DNA from: Amorphochlora amoebiformis
Taxonomy: Eukaryota > Cercozoa > Chlorarachniophyceae
Direction of reading: 5' to 3'
Assembly (NCBI GenBank): GCA_054601695.1
Contig: BAAHQB010000021.1
Location: 744,001-808,000 of the forward strand
Length of the DNA: 64,000 nt
Position 1 is the stretch's first letter. Every line of letters starts with the position of its first letter. Below are positions 28,796-64,000 of the stretch, piece by piece. The position numbers and the translations under genes are program-made. The notes under the pieces are model-generated. The model ran no database searches, had not been told where the DNA came from, and was given only the letters and a program-made list of their open reading frames with translations.

Positions 28796-29106
28796 CTGTT
28801 CATGCACATAGGGGTAAGAGAACTGCCTATCGCTACAACGGAACCAACAAGTGCGCTGAATTTCTTGAGGAGTGCGGGGGACTTGACGACCTTGAAGTGA
28901 GTGTACATGAAATATATGAATTGGTATACATACACATATATACATACATACATATACATACATACATTAGGTATACATTCCAATTATTATGATCCTTAAA
29001 GAACGAATAAGGTTAAAGGAAGGAATAATCTAATATCTTTTGGTAGGACTGCCAAAGGCATACAAATGAAGAAATCTATGACAAGGCGGTTAAGGTTATA
29101 AACACT

Positions 29107-29142
<36 letters not shown>

Positions 29143-29433
29143 GTAATATGGTTTTATATATCCTACAATGTATTCATTTATGTTTCAAAATGTACGTATC
29201 AGATACTCAAGGACTACTTTGAGACTGGCGAGGAGGATGAGGAAGACACAGCTCTTCAGCCTAATCTTGCCCAAGTAAGGATCATTGTAAAAATTCATAT
29301 ATATTGAAATATGTATATATATATATATATCCATACATAAATATATACAAATTTTAATGTAATATTTTAGGGAGCTAACCAGTTCTCCTTCGGGATCGGT
29401 GCGGGGTCCACGCAAACCGAATTTAAGTTCTAA
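26252..29433 (+). CDS. Gene 3: importin subunit alpha (karyopherin alpha)
   Basis: Fifteen exons: 26252-26329, 26392-26613, 26697-26930, 27014-27173, 27509-27584, 27658-27802, 27887-27979, 28043-28120, 28199-28273, 28349-28452, 28595-28663, 28812-28896, 29047-29094, 29203-29274, 29371-29433 (TAA). All phases agree; 1602 nt, 533 aa, the usual family length. The N-terminus is an importin-beta-binding domain ([19 protein letters not shown]). It is followed by about ten armadillo repeats showing the NLS-binding Trp/Asn ladder: [56 protein letters not shown]. An acidic C-terminal segment (ETGEEDEED) precedes the tail. The protein carries NLS cargo into the nucleus with importin beta. The intron after 28120 starts with GC (AAG|GCAAGT), a GC-AG intron. 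Its introns are less inflated than those of neighbouring genes. Confidence 0.97.
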
Positions 29434-30220
29434 GCTAAGCCGAGCGTTTCTATCTTGGACGTATGTATGTGCCTTTAGTTCCTTCGAGTCCACCATCGTA
29501 TTCTCGCGGGGATTAGTTTCCTTCGAGGGACGCTTCGATTGTGCGCAGCTGTCATGCTGAAGTCGTATATATATATATATATATATCTAAAGGTTCGTTA
29601 CTAACTACTAGACTTTATATGAAGTAGCGGAAAAGATACTTGTTAGCTTCAACTTTTTATGTAGCCTAATTCTACCAGTTCTGTATGATGATCTAGTGAT
29701 TATTGAAAAATTAAAGCATGTTACTAGATCTAGTAGATCTAGTAGATATTACTAGACATTACTAGTTATAGTAGTTGTATCCGTATCTATCATTCAACAA
29801 TCTAGACAATGTACATGAGCTTATACTATTTATAGGTCATCTAGGTCATGCATGATATGTCTAGCATAATTATGCTATGCTATTTATTTTTTCTAGATAT
29901 ATATATTATGGCATATATTGCTGTAGTTCAAATGAAAATAAAACTAGATAAAAGTCTAGAAAGTGATAATGTAATGGTTGACATAATTTACAAATATTGT
30001 GGATATTATATATTAACCTTAATTACATCAATTACTGTCATGCATGTGTACAACTCTACAGTCTAGAGCTCGCGTCTAGCTAGTCTCGTGATGCTAGTGA
30101 TCGATAATCCTAAAAGTCGGAAATCTAGTATGTATATAAAGAATTATAACTTGCTGATACATACATATATATATATATATATGTGTGTGTGTATGTGTAT
30201 ATATATATAATACATATTAC

Positions 30221-30265
<45 letters not shown>

Positions 30266-30421
30266 ATAAAATATATGTATGTATTTATAAATATACATAT
30301 GTGTATTTATACGTATATATAATATTATGTATATACTCACATATAAATACATATGTTTACATAAATTTATTTTTACAACAATCAGTAAATTATTCCAAGT
30401 ACCTCGGTTATTAGTGCTGCT
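29434..30421. other. Convergent intergenic spacer, CTAG-rich
   Basis: Between the stops of importin alpha and gene 4. Bases 29640-30130 are dense in CTAG/CTAGT/CTAGA (ATCTAGTAGATCTAGTAGAT). This resembles the spacer downstream of gene 1. (TA)n fills 30165-30340. Short frames here are not convincing. Confidence 0.7.
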
Positions 30422-45007
<14,586 letters not shown>

Positions 45008-45140
45008 ACCAGAGATTTCTCACACACTTTCTGAATTTCTTCGCCTCTCTCACTGTCTATCAACCCGCCTATTCTCGCTCTAACAGCTTGCTGTATGTCT
45101 CCCTACCAGCTGGTTCTATCTCTCGTTCTGCTCTCTCTGC

Positions 45141-45186
<46 letters not shown>

Positions 45187-45422
45187 AAGCATTCCCTTTT
45201 TCAGTATTTCCAATAGGGAGAAAGGCCATGCTCTCACATTGGCCACAAGACGCCGAGAACAATATTAGGCGATTGAGATGTCGCGATAGAAGAGACGGAG
45301 AGTGGGAGAGAGAGAGTGAGCGAGATAGGGGAGAGAGTGAGCGAGATAGGGGAGGGAGAGTGAGCGAGATAGGAGAGAGAGAGAGCGAGATAGGGAAAGA
45401 GAGAGAATAGAATACCCTCGCT
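45008..45422. other. Spacer between genes 5 and 4, with GA/CT tracts
   Basis: Same-strand spacer. (CT)n at 45139-45182 and GA-rich repeats at 45297-45410 are the main content. The frame at 45228-45410 (RESERDRGE) is GA-repeat translation. It may hold the gene 4 promoter or an unrecognised 5' exon. Confidence 0.5.
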
Positions 45423-54814
<9,392 letters not shown>

Positions 54815-55674
54815 CTGAGATACACATTTCGTCTCAGTGCAATCCAACAACTTTTATTCACGATAATCTTACACTCAAGGGTCAGAATAAGGGATGTAGG
54901 ACGCATAATATGCACGCAAATGGCACTGAATGTTTTGTGGATTTCGGATCTGCGAACGAACCTTTCCCCTGCCTCTGTTTTTTTCAACCGTTTGAGTGGT
55001 AAAAAGGATACTCTCAGCATTGTATGGAGAACTATACAACGCTCAGAGAGGAATGCTCAAAACATGCGCGCAAGTTTCTTGCCGATATCTCGATGTGTGA
55101 AATAAGCCATCTCCTTTCCTCTCTGTTTTTATATTTCGGATTATAATATATCCAATACCCCCAGAACTCTATGGAGAAGATTCTCTGTGATTATTGGAGC
55201 TCCTCCGCCCTTGAAATCCTTCTTTATGTCTGCCTGCCATCGCCTTCTTGCAGGGGAGAGGGTCGCCATGGGTTTTGAAAAATCTATAGCGAAGTATTAT
55301 TTTCTTGTAATATATATATATATCTCTAATATTTTTCATATATTTATTTAATCTTTAACTTTAATAAACAGATATCTGCTTGAATATATCTCAAAAAGTC
55401 TTAAAATATCGGCCATTGCTGATTTTTTTGAAATGCGAGGCTCGGCGCGAAAGCGGGTACGAGAAATTGGTTGTGTCGCTTCCGCATCCCCTCCGATTCG
55501 CGCCCTTTCCCCTTCCGCAGGGCTTCTTTTCTTCCGTTACTGTGCTTGTACAAGGTTGACGAGTAGGTTTTCATTTCCGCGGTGAGAAAAACCGTACATC
55601 CAAGCATGCTCGGACGACCGCACAATCCAAAATGCGTGGATTGAACGATTTATTCGTGAATGCAGATTGGAGTG
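54815..55674. promoter_or_regulatory. Upstream region between genes 5 and 6, with possible gene 5 first exon
   Basis: Complex sequence nearly free of repeats. ATG at 55110 on the - strand opens MAYFTHRDIGKKLAR and reaches GT at 55063, so 55110-55064 could be the first exon of gene 5. A second islet near 54970-54870 (SEIHKTFSAICVHIM) is open but does not join the gene 5 frame. Bases 55111-55674 probably hold promoters of both divergent genes. Confidence 0.45.

Positions 55675-64000
<8,326 letters not shown>

Overview
The window is nuclear DNA from an intron-rich eukaryote, most likely a unicellular protist or alga. It uses the standard genetic code, since TGA and TAA both end reconstructed genes. 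About nine tenths of it is low-complexity sequence: very long (TA)n tracts, GA/CT tracts, and degenerate telomere-like TTAGGG/CCCTAA arrays. I saw no bacterial features, rRNA, tRNA or CRISPR. The species cannot be fixed from the sequence. No long open reading frame here is a gene; most encode YIYIY, SLSLS or TLTL and are translated microsatellites. Real coding sequence sits in tiny exons of 9 to about 390 nt.

Reading both strands for islands of ordinary sequence bounded by AG and GT, and testing that codon phase carries from island to island, gives six genes. (1) A Lys/Glu-rich protein of unknown function, + strand, about 0.6-9.5 kb. (2) A pentatricopeptide-repeat (PPR) protein, - strand, 26.07 down to 10.91 kb. 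(3) Importin subunit alpha, + strand, 26.25-29.43 kb, 15 exons, 533 aa, complete. (4) A SPRY-domain protein, - strand, about 45.0 down to 30.42 kb, at least 33 exons. (5) An ankyrin-repeat protein with a Cys cluster and a Tyr/Trp-rich C-terminal module, - strand, about 54.8 down to 45.42 kb. (6) A flavin-containing monooxygenase-like enzyme, + strand, from 55.675 kb and running off the right edge. Genes 2/3 and 5/6 are divergent pairs with short shared upstream regions. Genes 1/2 and 3/4 converge on CTAG-rich spacers. I see no evidence that the six act in one pathway.

The notable part is how the repeats sit in the introns. (a) Telomere-like arrays are tied to transcription: the coding strand reads CCCTAA, with its CTAAC branch-point-like core, just upstream of about nineteen 3' splice sites, in genes on both strands. 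(b) An undescribed element of about 45 bp recurs seven times, always fused to these arrays in one fixed orientation to the telomere-like repeat. (c) Many exons have truncated 'echoes'. Copies of the 3' splice site plus exon head lie upstream of the exon. Copies of the exon tail plus 5' splice site lie downstream. All are separated by (TA)n. (d) A small MITE-like family with short terminal inverted repeats has inserted three times into intronic (TA)n. Gene models were assembled by eye and need RNA-seq to confirm; unresolved joints are named in each entry.
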